64,000 bases of DNA from assembly GCA_964356315.1 (NCBI GenBank), contig CAYHHA010000003.1, positions 1 to 64,000 of the forward strand. The letters are read 5' to 3'. Shown here one piece after another: positions 60,901 through 64,000 of this stretch (the first letter of the stretch is position 1; the number at the start of each line of letters is the position of its first letter). The stretch comes from CAYGFH01 sp964356315 (GTDB taxonomy: Bacteria > Patescibacteriota > Microgenomatia > UBA10105 > UBA927). A program made the translations under genes and the position numbers. Below the pieces are notes generated by a model. The model ran no database searches. It was not told the origin of the DNA and worked only from the letters and a program-made list of their open reading frames with translations.

Positions 60901-63900
60901 TTCGAATACTTTCTTATACACACCAACGCTATCTGCGTCATCATCAGCTAAATTCGGCCTTCCGGAAATAAAATCCAACATGCCTACGGTTGCATTGCGG
61001 GATCCCTGTTCTTCACGCAAAATATTTAACAATAAATCTGCTTCGTTGATAGGATCAGCAAAAAAGTTGACGAATGCAGTGCGTTTTTCCTCAACTGTTG
61101 CGGACTGCAACTCTATCTTTTTATTGTGTCGCATGTAGAGGATGGTAAACAAAAGTTCTTTCGCTGTAAGATTCCCCATATAGCGTATATCTACTCTCCA
61201 AGTTGGATTCTCTAGGCCATCAACTCCTGCAAGAAGACTAGATATACCGGCATTAAATGTTCTTCCATCACCATATGGATACGCGCGGAGTGCAGAGACA
61301 TCCACAAATTGTTTTGCAGAACTTAGTAGTATAGAGCCGTCTCTGAGTGCAAGTTGGATGCCTTTAAGTACTTGTTTGATATACTCTACACGATCCGCAG
61401 GTGTCAGATCGTTTGCCAGTGCAGCTCGCACGATAAGCTCTGCCCAATAAGGTTGTTCTGCTTTTTTGGTGTCCACAGGCAGGTTTAATAGAGCGTCTTT
61501 CAATAATGCTACTACCACTGGGTCGTTCAGAGCAGCAAGAGCTGCATTAAACACGCCTTCTGTTGTTCCATTTTCCTTGGCCACTTTTTCTACTATCTTT
61601 GGAAAATCGCCTTTGGCGGGAGTTATGCCTGTGTTAGATGCAAAGGCGCTCGACAATACTTCCTCTACCTCTACTTTCGGATCCTTTTGCACGGGTGCAA
61701 AAAAGAGCATATACGCAAAACCCGTATCATCATTTATCATTCTCGTAAATTCTGCCAACGTGAAATCTCGGGCGACATTTAATCGTTGATCCCAACCTAA
61801 TATTTTTTTGTTTACTCCATCATATCCATAGAGAAGCATTGCATGATTTTCTCCTGGGACGCCGAAGGTAGCTACCCCTCCCCTACGGAATGTTTCCATG
61901 AGTGCAGGGATTGACCTGCTGTTTACTCCCCTATTTCTATCCGATAACGTATCTATTTTTTCACCATAGAGTTCCTCCACAACATGTGTTGCCGTCTGCA
62001 TCATAAAACCGACAGGATCAGCTGCTGAGTACGCGTTGGGATCAGGCTTGTTTGTCGTACCAAATTGAATTTCTATCGCTTTATTTATAAGCTCCGCTTC
62101 ACCATTTTTTGGCAATGGGATTTCCGGATTATTCTGATTCAATATAATAATCGCATTTTGAAGAGATGCCGTGACACACGATGAAAAATTACAATTTCTC
62201 AAAACTGGGTTTCTCCCACCATTGTACATCTGTGGTTTCATTTCAGATGGTCGCAGTAATTTAGGACCTATGACAGTAGTTGGCAACTGCCCACTCGCCA
62301 AATATCGTGTGTTGATAAGTGAGATCGCATCGTTGGACGATCCGAATAGACTTCCAGAACTATGAAGCGCATAGGCGAGACTCGGAATTCCGGTAAATTC
62401 TACGGTCTTATATTCAGGCTCTTTCTTTTTCGCTTCCGCTATATCATGACGAATATTTTGAATCTGAGTTTTGGCATACTTTTGAGCGCCAACTTTTGCT
62501 TTTGGATTGATTCCAACTATGCCGTCCACAATTTTTTGTATTTCTGCCTCTGCCGTATAGGTAAAGTTAGATTGAATACCTGCTTCCGCAGACTGAAGTG
62601 CTTCAGACATAAAATCAACACCGAATGAGAGTACTTGTCCAGCTGCTTTTTGGAAAAATCCGTAGGATATGTCGGTAAATTCACTTTCGGTAAATAGAAG
62701 TGTTCCACTACTGAGATATATAGGAACATAAAAATCAAAAGATAATGCAGCATCGATTGCGGTGTCTAAATCAGCGCGATCGTTTATGATAATCGCACGG
62801 ACAGCAGTGGCTGGAACACCAATTGAGGCAATAAAATCTTTGGAATCTGAGACCTGCCCTGCGCTTCTCTGTTGCATCGTCTGGTCGTCAAAATCCATGA
62901 CCAGCGTGACGCGTTTTTCTGCTGCAGTGCTAACACCATATTCTTTTGCTTTTGTTCTATTTATCACATCTATCGGCGTATCTTTTTGGAAAATTTGTCC
63001 CGGCTTTGACATAAATACTGCATTTGGGATAGTCCCTACACTTCCGTAATAATCCGCTGCTAGGACACCATATTCACCCTTGTCTGATACCTGAGCCAGC
63101 GGGACACCGTGAAGTACTACATTTCCCGTTCCTTTTTGATCAAAGAGATTATTTTCCGCCACTAGTTGGACATTTCGGTCGTGAGCCTTCTGTACCGCTG
63201 CCGGGTCATGACTTTGGTTTGCAATCACAAGTGCTTCGTCTATAAACAATTTTTCCAGGTTACCGTTATAGTCACTTACCTGTTTGTTACTTGGTAGTGA
63301 ACGGATCGTGCTTTGACTCTGCATTGCTGTAGATCCCGATTGTGCAGCGCGTACCAGTTGTCGTATGGCATCCTCGCGTGGATCCCCAAAAACAAGACCA
63401 ACTTTCTTCGTAGGAGCAGCTACTCCACGAGCGGCATCTAGAACACTTCGCAGATCCTTCAGTGATTGATTTACTCCCTTAACCGGGAATGCTGCATTCG
63501 CAAATTCGTTTGCAACAAAGGCTATCATACTGACACGTTTTGTGCTCTGCAGTGCTGTGATAGCATCTGTTATCTTTAGTACTCTTGGGGCATACTTTAG
63601 ACCCACTGTTTTCCATTGTTGTGGAGATAATCTGGCAAGTGTGGTGAGCGCAGTCTGCGCCTTTTTCACATCTGGAGCTTTCCCGCTTTCAATAGCACTT
63701 TGCAGGTCTTTGAGAGCTTTTGCATATTCTTTTTCGGTAACGTCTGCCGGTTGAGATTGTTTTTTCCAAATCATAGATTTTCCATGCCAATCCCCACTTC
63801 TCATATCTCCTGATCTCAGTGCCAGCGCAAATCCAAATTTCTCGTACATAGAGACGAGCACATCTATATCTGCCTCATCCAATATTGTTCCCTTAGCTAT

Positions 63901-64000
63901 CGGCAAACCACTTGGCACTGCCTGAAGTGTGATTTCTTGAAATAACTCCTGTGCTTTTTTGATCATTGTTGTTGCAATATCCTGCCCCTGATAGTCCGGA
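39937..64000 (-). CDS. Giant B: multi-domain protein, at least 8,020 aa, N-terminus beyond the window
   Basis: The frame ends at TAA (39937-39939) and is open to the right edge. The first in-window ATG (63966) has no ribosome binding site, and the 11 codons before it (ending QGQDIATT) contain no stop, so the gene very probably continues upstream. Modules in N-to-C order: the module shared with giant A, a C39/papain-like protease, long helical regions, a zincin, FHA-like units, Cys-VYA-Cys element 8, helical regions, a beta/alpha region, a ParB-like motif, a zincin, a receiver-like domain, and an FHA-like unit. Cys-VYA-Cys element 9 lies about 110 residues before the C-terminus, which ends VTNPC. 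S/T/P/Q-rich linkers separate the domains. The style of linkers and elements is that of giant A, so both probably work in the same compartment. The function is unknown. Confidence 0.92.
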   Translation of the reverse strand, partial: PDYQGQDIATTMIKKAQELFQEITLQAVPSGLPIAKGTILDEADIDVLVSMYEKFGFALALRSGDMRSGDWHGKSMIWKKQSQPADVTEKEYAKALKDLQSAIESGKAPDVKKAQTALTTLARLSPQQWKTVGLKYAPRVLKITDAITALQSTKRVSMIAFVANEFANAAFPVKGVNQSLKDLRSVLDAARGVAAPTKKVGLVFGDPREDAIRQLVRAAQSGSTAMQSQSTIRSLPSNKQVSDYNGNLEKLFIDEALVIANQSHDPAAVQKAHDRNVQLVAENNLFDQKGTGNVVLHGVPLAQVSDKGEYGVLAADYYGSVGTIPNAVFMSKPGQIFQKDTPIDVINRTKAKEYGVSTAAEKRVTLVMDFDDQTMQQRSAGQVSDSKDFIASIGVPATAVRAIIINDRADLDTAIDAALSFDFYVPIYLSSGTLLFTESEFTDISYGFFQKAAGQVLSFGVDFMSEALQSAEAGIQSNFTYTAEAEIQKIVDGIVGINPKAKVGAQKYAKTQIQNIRHDIAEAKKKEPEYKTVEFTGIPSLAYALHSSGSLFGSSNDAISLINTRYLASGQLPTTVIGPKLLRPSEMKPQMYNGGRNPVLRNCNFSSCVTASLQNAIIILNQNNPEIPLPKNGEAELINKAIEIQFGTTNKPDPNAYSAADPVGFMMQTATHVVEELYGEKIDTLSDRNRGVNSRSIPALMETFRRGGVATFGVPGENHAMLLYGYDGVNKKILGWDQRLNVARDFTLAEFTRMINDDTGFAYMLFFAPVQKDPKVEVEEVLSSAFASNTGITPAKGDFPKIVEKVAKENGTTEGVFNAALAALNDPVVVALLKDALLNLPVDTKKAEQPYWAELIVRAALANDLTPADRVEYIKQVLKGIQLALRDGSILLSSAKQFVDVSALRAYPYGDGRTFNAGISSLLAGVDGLENPTWRVDIRYMGNLTAKELLFTILYMRHNKKIELQSATVEEKRTAFVNFFADPINEADLLLNILREEQGSRNATVGMLDFISGRPNLADDDADSVGVYKKVFEAAKTKANGMDRAMVGALARKREEVETAFLAADDPYTEAVTQLTAVAKAAKFDGKAIPEAVRSFWVAQTTKTFITTLNARLGKAQMDRTILSAIMQSIETEDLDEAWFLSDTPARIEADLKRIETDNTLISLRGRVAPLRAYIANQKMNVVHHVIAMSLSDVEKQGYDGVKQASDTIEKLNKRLNALGVQLTDVHRIGAKTRWTAASLRTELSTQYALGKENGEIARVNEFIQQTLLPAFEGNVPAAVAKLINSAQSTGVKGIAELVKVVVREAEQNTRGAQVDRQTLSFWSQVLYSIQTDLKTQLPVYDVISRTTKLTQSIASLKEKRNKAWAIRLYKDLLQDLEKLGINIPEEYIQANDYVGVIAAAYIRLHQLPAGPSERKSYVIETIRDISAEVAVITGDIQSPTSMLISAMVKDEDRDAENPEALALAQKATGALTDLIEETIDPMTLRELYVGLYADPNFETAQVIASYEAILTQLGYTSKEITSYSKDMLANAKDLADMNRAIDALKANTKDQALLDLLSTITADSSVGDARKVIQKYLTLFTRELQRTLRTRTAADELVWFGQIASIIQSEWTGVHPFTSIVKKITDFNKTVAQLNKKLKAINATGESQSSVAQAVFNELLTALQNANTTTDTVALAAAVKTATALSIASWESAVSTFNAQPQADSFVKQVIDAFGKIRDEANIDAIVMTLKPVIEKWKSLDELRPILYKRLDGHIQKTIRSQNPFADVYKNHSIEISKGNVNEFALMITELKVSIDSLKKSNDLTYINAVLGVSDPFLKVLTEFGFENSANVQELRESFINLKARKTILDVAVAKHSNTPEEIQYAINEIQAGKNRLSTAVFIKQPEYEVVTSEAPLVFSNFAEFKRTMQAWLTKSAGKDLVIAVDLGSRVEYRSVSSLLQFLEDYGVYDVVSGTFHVGDDTVYGLFKYNGMALTETATIEAYYKGAKMYYLTPVPTPPANAQKPVVVVIAAPVVDVDFKTLLSDLTDALKDRDVTRVREAVTALGQIQKVGQVDLKNTKTAIGSLARAIRAVQKAGNVDILKALVSASIIPLGAGNKMVEVRDVLKIVQEDLKTSQVPSSSDLELIVQGMKEEERTAKELLTQKLARSEADFVIITDEMRAQITSILSTYSNLTEAQKNKIARYTIHVLVALDNRINNIGDAIIKVNTEFPGFLAPHEADAISVSLEYILGSKNNSFALKTLTDSDLKEVISAVVAKEALKYDLPIQTKETLIKLLQQENSSYVYDENSVSDPINDIIVFRKEDSDKAHVQGGGALNLARTDTTDQDKALTLFHEKLHLKISALRDASTTESYWMPIDSESQEIVVTALQYLYAKKIGLPTEQIEKSSKYWGGAIGLARVLERLKTSGKFDWTDPIKRSELYKMALSSNFSPVIEAYVEAFGGDKKKIAEYFSSVTDGYFYNSQEILISAQRDMKMLVASQLFPQSSTLGPVIKQSTLDELNAKTKAEVNEFQAFILRKGDDEKIVYVGITTAPPKSDAPASQAQASDSTVKQEVSIGTIPKDGKSYYLWMNNGKMEIRANRLETTDPLVSVEASTTSENLTVGSIGSHRVNNVPVTSTLRPFVFSLNNTNAGSFTIDTITINFKRSANGGFDLFEEKNVAAQSAPAQPNVAGNQEQIVNALKSKLVTDAQKITLVLNLSNADVVQPAIANAALEFLGNYQIRSRDEFSSLVAIRQLWFRDAALNINQNPLYRTFSNQMSSTRITLYQTVNTSLEVFVKEENGFKTFKGTVTGGTIGYNRNNTITQTMPFSGQTVGDYERTGSPTGEVAVGGVNYFRLINPQILTPVLAAYAQKQAEFDASLAKTTEIVPESRVVPQAGVIYRLQQSMFGGTAKSLKMNSTENAHIRVISGNMEISNQYDLDRNPDKREWFINKASSEDVAINGREFTKPQILKAGDEIRFGNTRHDAFTVSFDAEGNLLLTATTVANRTTNTQPSSSASTSTATNAETELETIIATITKEPTLQAQLLAATVGVRDSVAIRQFIQQRANSAGWKPDSTNVTNNIYKKLLDTKKFPPNTDAQMKLLAKSFQAQMFAATADKKKPAAEKVQSQAPLKQAQTKPAVTKSTASTKAPNDDIEKAFTTIGLDPSVREIARSIIVAIQAELSSPDPINKKRRGAYISVNSQSPSRLSLMVSGHIQAIIAGDEWRHITLNITVGAQEEQLLQVLFGDMDAARTMAVAIAPQATKDIRNSFKSPLAGGGGPSNTKTSVRTYLPTQFQAMMDGGDEFSARKRTRIGDLVARSGIGCEVGIHILPVVYAQATSCAPNQALTYALNTLTDAPWYTVVNTTDGAIDWFQTFLKGTRSLGSATPSLSLTGKQQFAFAASSLPTPGEPLNRATYIQLYVLIEGASGMLEVNSKNQSELAAALIDPKNADMIGSFLEAKDVDPVVAKQYLQAMSLMIGFVPAPMWSEDVVTSLYTVVDALRDISTDNGKQLATLFAQFISSGSKDEAKKQWKSTFSTFFTDVLKIPEEIAQADAFLFGNKEHAGLLGILLSNYNEMAMFEGDDFTNPRFIRQRGARGVIAKTLEVAYEAGKTGGDLPPVRNKVGASDTTSVESQLKLFQLNVTNTAKPKKSKDEASTYWTETELEAAMQEQYDAGKREALDIQASAFLKTVVMPLVKGKDKFKAFAQINLTKKSLGDLQAFLTYVEIHVQDRLGKNLQKGELEFMDKMLTGVLNGLKNQAPLVANLSRIQQVTDLSAQVAKLSGRDDKQESFTREVEGIQRVGLSILPADLQSKHYARIIASLYSQTMQRNGGYMSGSADSIAIDALVKSITAILTASNDQESLLVVSLMNDQVLHDLPLTVIENVQKTPDGSIPAETFALWNRQLEVATNPVIEKAQPISEALDKLQQEISRTQPVENVGYADSVQKALGNVKQVFGSDVSAVYAGAMNTDKEGAVLVPTNRIEHAELLRNVEIALRDYGTQIPDTLTKDIAQLFDELVKPEFKPSDFDNSNANIIAFDLVTDEVVQRLKALLEAYGKQYGFAPEFIELTAGTEKFAHTFARLSGYKKFAVHVLVGIIQKGDWNTNSVGTDVRAFRTEIADQSYERVIKPLESLRKELSNADAVMKATRNVLSLLQNRVSEAVGQTGLLELYPAPKAEDATLWNDAVYADRLTTWVQSLLDSLTPTDAGPSVIKLQMEKSLESIQALLDGYKGTKLSDEETMKQMEQKMTSVLSEIKSPVKSTKDTFLDAVRASVASNPNSFLVLLDPSFIRALFENMQDSQGSLHGEFSSLGSSIFAKVPPESTVIAKLEEFAEQVKKSSTIDMAQLSEFDNLMGATVGTYGVTEEQIAVSPGKFLEAVLKSANVNIKNFAGSPLSAFQQTIQTPEGRLAIAGAYVNVWRSMDKQLLDVQKLKGGTAEQVKDAPDSTRNKLTQLMKSANIKFGLGIAYNESLTLEQNASILIAALEKDGQKVDAYKKLFLYTEPPMQRVRNLTVKLLEEVPQTWKESTTEYEALATGFINEFVSSGFPLDKIQSDMAGTGAQVTRLQKAMGELATSFQTGTNTPQEAMQQFSLYMPSLVQLLGSVSMKDLPTVVTELQKAIAAIQKVTSFGEPEPKNADEILTNPAFLKELLAFIAPTGLQTKELNRPILAAHLASLNTSGKNYDLYVFLRPFAEAVFSQIPDKAVQDEKKSAGNTMIDLLLTMEPTITLADASRDSVIKSILPALGLYTSVSQLTDAVEAIQANPEFRMALTGIQSQLNEARESAVSVERLLSVYVQTIFSVGFEKRSELPTVLSALKKSVDDLDGMKTGWVMPKADDKNPESAFVLAQANTTKITKVLAENSLGRNNSAISNVALLRLTNELGRYVYARLQQSKPIEAPRGGNANTKGSSLATAPLFHVDPAFLEVKSITPDVIFDPSTLPFQAQVGEFASTSWESVEFSTIFSDSVSSWLLPPEDIVKAVKRFVGYDPAESMMGQLAGHDDVPGGYRNNLTDYQVETELRAHRPVVISRDGRSILIQSNEDKTDVAYKYFERDSADFPYTSVQFDGVTYHSTIEKTASTMVQIYTELAKTFNIGVSSKESMTVQFEGDKKSETTLSTISLWKAMGSPQVPVFQGKVLITYKDKTVLLVGSQDGQFAVYEVPSEAQISQIERRTLRHIIYRNLPSYLRSVPNVKHMIDALLSGVFPIGAAMDAGFDLARSAEVVSQSAGIAAQFVSDGVAPIDAIPMVNAILRAAIKKDVTGDTAAFFESIRSLMQTSITPEGWYVSADATANGFTTANEARLREIVGALFTSQGISQEPSLVNAFVDAIGIYLWNRIAADAKTGESYGLKIPEMTSSHKEDYLNISEFGNDSILDVTAEYLREDRTLLAKKYDESRKEHGDVDQLQTAVQRQLRTGASTQSLHDVLKISDSVAFDETTIRTIIGDIQTLEADKARANSNENLDRVELNKNIEALAKKLQEQYQTLGIYYVGNDGFKFTFKDKSGHDVVIDITTPTPHELVQLRAFIESDMTLTSQQKVTQLAQLPTVVSYGSMGSIGFMVMNSQKTYDKPIQMKDVGYGVFIITKVPNPYIAYIQQQVFLKKQLALYDDRAKWFTLALENPEYLPIIETLTYGNRARFTYGIEHEESLLEESLVSSLILTAIKDKWGIKKLAIALMAENAVPFIHKNEKQSASSINNTAIYSNLDEIELRLRYFEGKTTINPFANILKLPVDDVGIHQDLQEKVTKLGKKINVAIEGKRYDLRRAGIMGTWVDASDKRWVDDGHHRQTKALEEQIKTGEKIVAYYRDLTPQLLIDQGRGKILEVMEANEKDLCGGKCYDVRGGVKYFTQSAAKKLGGILNFRESRGTKQDLLVFLYTTGIRDPDILSSLEIAQDTSQAEYALKILGLPKGMVKFALNLSDIEGEGHQILAEKLLNLSVTLPPEAADQLWSYIQPFIVQESLKNMGSDINATDDDVQEVSTIQQILDWPFAERGYFGELIQPKALTFIANKLNAWSYFESRYEYLGREEFAKNIQSEWNRLQGVENIYSVMTLYINTLSKEEKPELLQKIGFSNSYGAIIGDIYDKFLFEKIALQTNEGVFAEWLESWKSVDPAYNPYIGELVFLQLFGTPSVQLSAYPWKSKIEFIEFADGTLKQYLLKKQKEVAKKSKEEKLVFNDPDVIASLIESLTFDNNNWVTLSMLYAHSDLKTSPEEWLTSLLLVMAKTTTSTYRVSLGPDFEDNGWDKYYKSKSIEMFDAIHVFVKKYGADLNSYFFTQQTIKRMKNVQTIFETLTNEAKERVNTSPITIKMLVKEFTENNRKVTLGGLTQRTELEEAETLLESTTYEDLAVQYEAGLKKRIENAYRMAEFKIKQGKRIDAQDEVKTDGLFGTGLFSQVERPAISAHFEALPEGDKQIIIEAFKTEVATIVSEFARYAEIASTAMVYADRFETEAQLYIYGLQMIRFANTIGNIKSIDDVQTESISLSTASRLFKADEASATVIVPQAEPILSFDIFASKVNDRTITALQTFLGTTEDTIQRINAGIDAYHDTMWNDSMQGQAPTSPENSEVNVDMSLWPEEPDVQSAIRINPKESKEKRSVYTESVFVIQKSDITLADAPVEYKKYFVKIGESGDISTTSLNEENSVYVGVHKTTKNFVITNGPWWKNAKQRPSVTRRYSAKDNTDLQSGDVLGLAYYGIMTPQYFRVYIDKSGDLYLINIPAKNIDAVLKAREQFYSKEIINSNPISPKSVQSSQSSPNFLDRLIVPAKEVASVIAEFRANFDIATSPWRSVKDEIERTTDFAKAKKDLTRVVTAYNSDKSVNLSPLTSLLYGELESSPIRGFVEQLLLDSPKQLSSGDVTSLEKQLRKWLVEQEVLHRDVFDAEYTRVNDQFTEMGMPLKTANADAKTVPIVSKDDVAFEKSLYANVKEQLINELPKGTRPESVTETDIQERLKSILGIYDQRTGVIVIRSSVAFLAKSEGADGPNRAYIRDLIAHELSHDLVREYSPYLTPEANEKLAIVLMIARRAHELRQNGAVDSASGSVWQQATLSVIGDPANLEENPGIVSEAYAELYHQFETSIFRVLFAGNVSTEDRLLAIASYFNATRELKPSKLGRAGIEKAMAEAFRAALGSRASSLNPGEIEAYLKGTDFLQNESDNIPIKMDVAITGTYPSYAQKAGINLQPYRILVVVQNEYVREEIRRNLLNYGADRDNILIADSQATFKRYVNESPNVVIVDGHDDPEKIRNALNIPVVIYSNTALRIRGIPCVSPGDGEYMLAAAVMSAEERLDVNSPPMHYLMAPSSKKSSIASQPSSSTPEQKEVVVGALQNGKQSLRTLYTSSEIVITPDAVQIDVKGDISIVKINGIAFPHKQYRSAPADIGGGMMRLGESTLIRSTDLRVGDTVEFNGSETVYIVGIDVKGRVALFNQGDLLGEPVVQFDSEISPKNGVYINAERGVFMGRIIAHSDLVDARSKILNAIDSKYSLNAADALSVKRVLEEYSMSSSETTTIKLSDGRTIDILVRVNNTIAFSAWKLQRETAPQAVTTTPSKEVLSTKKSSVPSTVPVESASLAVGKIGKGLADSSDIPFHTSTIHVGGGDVTVTNDRYSIVVDSPSIIGELSAQEIQASAVTFAKLVDSAMNNFNPVLFESDSDRRNAISSKVRQAVDDALSKEMLVTGNMVFSIHIPYEKNGMQYMFSYVVGDPNQYVIHANGAYESLFTTKSLTPEDVTRILNRQNPASWEDTDLFVKAWSALDDSERQKYQFLYNSGTGSTPVSFLLPNMIAYGNSYPIQDGDTFFFGSDAVEKGTSDVSDRLKQVSEAIKKSTTLQNAASTIQSIYVGAQTGAQSWSDMLFGVPKQKAMSIRNVDDFGFVLMRPVKSTKQGLVARASDCVSFNPLVGRVYAVTFGEVGNTCVLFLRAPFRAKAEAIKAFTVGKKDGLGAGFASFTNSLFTSEAERNASAVFGGEAGATVPAISIQSIRASLPSREDITELAKDYLIRPFVTAGYDLYDFFRQDRTVPVTNPC
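40273..40341 (-). other. Cys-VYA-Cys element 9 (giant B)
   Basis: A 23-residue element: cysteine, FNPLVGRVYAVTFGEVGNT, cysteine. It lies about 110 residues before the C-terminus. Confidence 0.8.
41620..42050 (-). other. FHA-like beta unit (giant B)
   Basis: VQIDVKGDISIVKINGIAF, then LIRSTDLRVGDTVEFNGSETVYIVGID resembles the 'xNG ... GDxI' end of FHA domains, as in the unit near 55000-55350. Confidence 0.45.
42180..42480 (-). other. Receiver-like domain (giant B)
   Basis: YRILVVVQNEYVREEIRRNL, then NVVIVDGHDDPE (the Asp codon at 42307-42309 is in the phospho-acceptor position), then IPVVIYS and GIPCVSPG follow the CheY alternation of strands and helices. The N-terminal acidic pair is replaced by QN, so it may be non-phosphorylated. 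Confidence 0.6.
42690..43330 (-). other. Zinc metallopeptidase domain (giant B, second)
   Basis: HELSH is encoded at 43021-43035, preceded by AYIRDLIA. The likely third ligand is in IVSEAYAELYHQF (near 42800-42840). GVIVIRSSVAFLAKSEG forms the preceding strand. The catalytic residues look intact. Confidence 0.7.
46460..46840 (-). other. ParB-like DGHHR motif region (giant B)
   Basis: RWVDDGHHRQTKALEEQ (DGHHR at 46663-46677) matches the phosphate-binding DGHHR motif of ParB/Srx-like domains, with a preceding strand and following helix of the right kind. A CGGKC pair follows about 45 residues later. Whether it binds CTP, ATP or nothing is unknown. Confidence 0.5.
49300..53950 (-). other. Second helical region of giant B
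   Basis: About 1,550 mostly helical residues without recognised motifs; probably a solenoid or coiled scaffold after element 8. Confidence 0.45.
54019..54072 (-). other. Cys-VYA-Cys element 8 (giant B)
   Basis: The shortest element, 18 residues: cysteine, ILPVVYAQATS, cysteine. VVYAQ matches the KVYAQ and RVFAQ of giant A. Confidence 0.8.
55030..56330 (-). other. Beta-rich region with FHA-like units (giant B)
   Basis: Near 55060-55350, GNMEISNQYDL, REWFINKASS, VAINGREF and LKAGDEIRFGN follow the FHA order of strands ending in an 'xNG' turn and 'GDEIRFG'. A related beta unit at 56060-56330 starts SYYLWMNNGKMEIRA. The key arginine/serine pair is not clear. S/T/N/Q-rich linkers flank the region. 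Confidence 0.5.
56600..57180 (-). other. Zinc metallopeptidase-like domain (giant B, first)
   Basis: HEKLH is encoded at 56980-56994, preceded by KALTLF. SESQEIVVTALQYLYAKK about 20 residues later can supply the third ligand glutamate. The preceding NDIIVFRKEDSDK and GGGALNLA suit a short zincin. Confidence 0.6.
57200..61500 (-). other. Helical region of giant B
   Basis: About 1,430 residues, largely helical with heptad-like leucine and isoleucine spacing and no catalytic motif. A short alpha/beta island (VIAVDLGSRVEYRSV) lies near 58020-58260. Confidence 0.45.
61640..62215 (-). other. C39/papain-like cysteine protease domain (giant B)
   Basis: CNFSSCVTASLQNAI gives the nucleophile cysteine (62176-62178) at the start of a helix. 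ENHAMLLYGYD gives histidine (61843-61845), and GWDQRLN gives the third residue, aspartate (61789-61791). The Cys, HxxLLYGYD, WD order fits peptidase C39-like enzymes, which cleave leader or linker sequences in other systems. It is a candidate processing enzyme for the linkers and Cys-VYA-Cys elements; that link is inference. Confidence 0.75.
62660..63130 (-). other. Module shared with giant A (copy in B)
   Basis: LHGVPLAQVSDKGEYGVLA and LVMDFDDQTM lead to VRAIIINDRAD and FYVPIYLSSGTLLFTESEF. The end matches YIPIFDKDGKLIFTEDQYD in giant A, and the preceding AI(I/L)xxD matches too. The catalytic chemistry is not evident; an ART-like fold is one guess. Confidence 0.6.

Noticed and set aside
880..64000. 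Alternative genetic code (UGA as Gly or Trp)
   Set aside because: Normal genes here end in TGA with the next gene following at sensible spacing (556, 37654, 38252, 38683), and conserved glycines and tryptophans use standard codons.

Overview
The window is dominated by two co-directional giant genes on the minus strand. Giant A (880-36429) encodes about 11,850 residues. Giant B (39937 to the right edge) encodes at least 8,020 residues and is still open where the window ends, so its N-terminus is missing. Gene density, the lack of RNA genes, AT-rich codon use under the standard code, and spacers built of slippage-type repeats suggest an uncultivated bacterium of a lineage known for giant proteins. 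Omnitrophota or a Patescibacteria/CPR group are my best guesses, but the sequence alone does not settle this.

Layout, left to right. Positions 1-260 are low-complexity spacer. Positions 268-818 hold a plus-strand type II toxin-antitoxin operon (ribbon-helix-helix antitoxin, RelE/ParE-type toxin) with a near-consensus sigma70 promoter, an overlapping 12-bp inverted-repeat operator and an apparently leaderless start. Positions 880-36429 hold giant A, convergent with that operon. Positions 36430-37653 are a repeat-rich spacer with the remnant of a DUF4143-type ATPase gene, a 66-bp direct repeat and an inverted repeat. Positions 37654-38512 hold an AbiEii-type nucleotidyltransferase toxin with its partner (DUF6922-like). 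Positions 38683-39816 hold an intact AAA+/DUF4143 ATPase. Giant B follows from 39937.

Giant A looks like an exported, multi-enzyme, polyprotein-like effector. In N-to-C order it carries: a signal-peptide-like start; an M48-like zinc peptidase; long helical regions; an ABC1/UbiB-like kinase; a nucleotidyltransferase; a HipA/PI3K-like kinase; a possible ADP-ribosyltransferase; three related methyltransferases; a second zinc peptidase; a second kinase fold; FHA-like domains; four degenerate GGDEF-like units; a lipase-like alpha/beta hydrolase; another kinase fold; membrane helices; a well-formed Ser/Thr-type kinase inside a 56-nt direct repeat; a degenerate kinase; and a third zinc peptidase with membrane helices.

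Giant B carries a C39/papain-like cysteine protease, two zinc peptidases, FHA-like domains, a receiver-like domain, a ParB-like motif and long helical stretches. It shares one module with giant A.

The most unusual signal is a short element occurring nine times, seven in A and two in B: two cysteines 18-28 residues apart bracketing a V-[YF]-A motif that resembles a signal peptidase site. It usually follows a disordered linker and precedes a new domain. It may be a cleavage or disulfide boundary that divides these giants into modules. Function, processing and delivery are inference.
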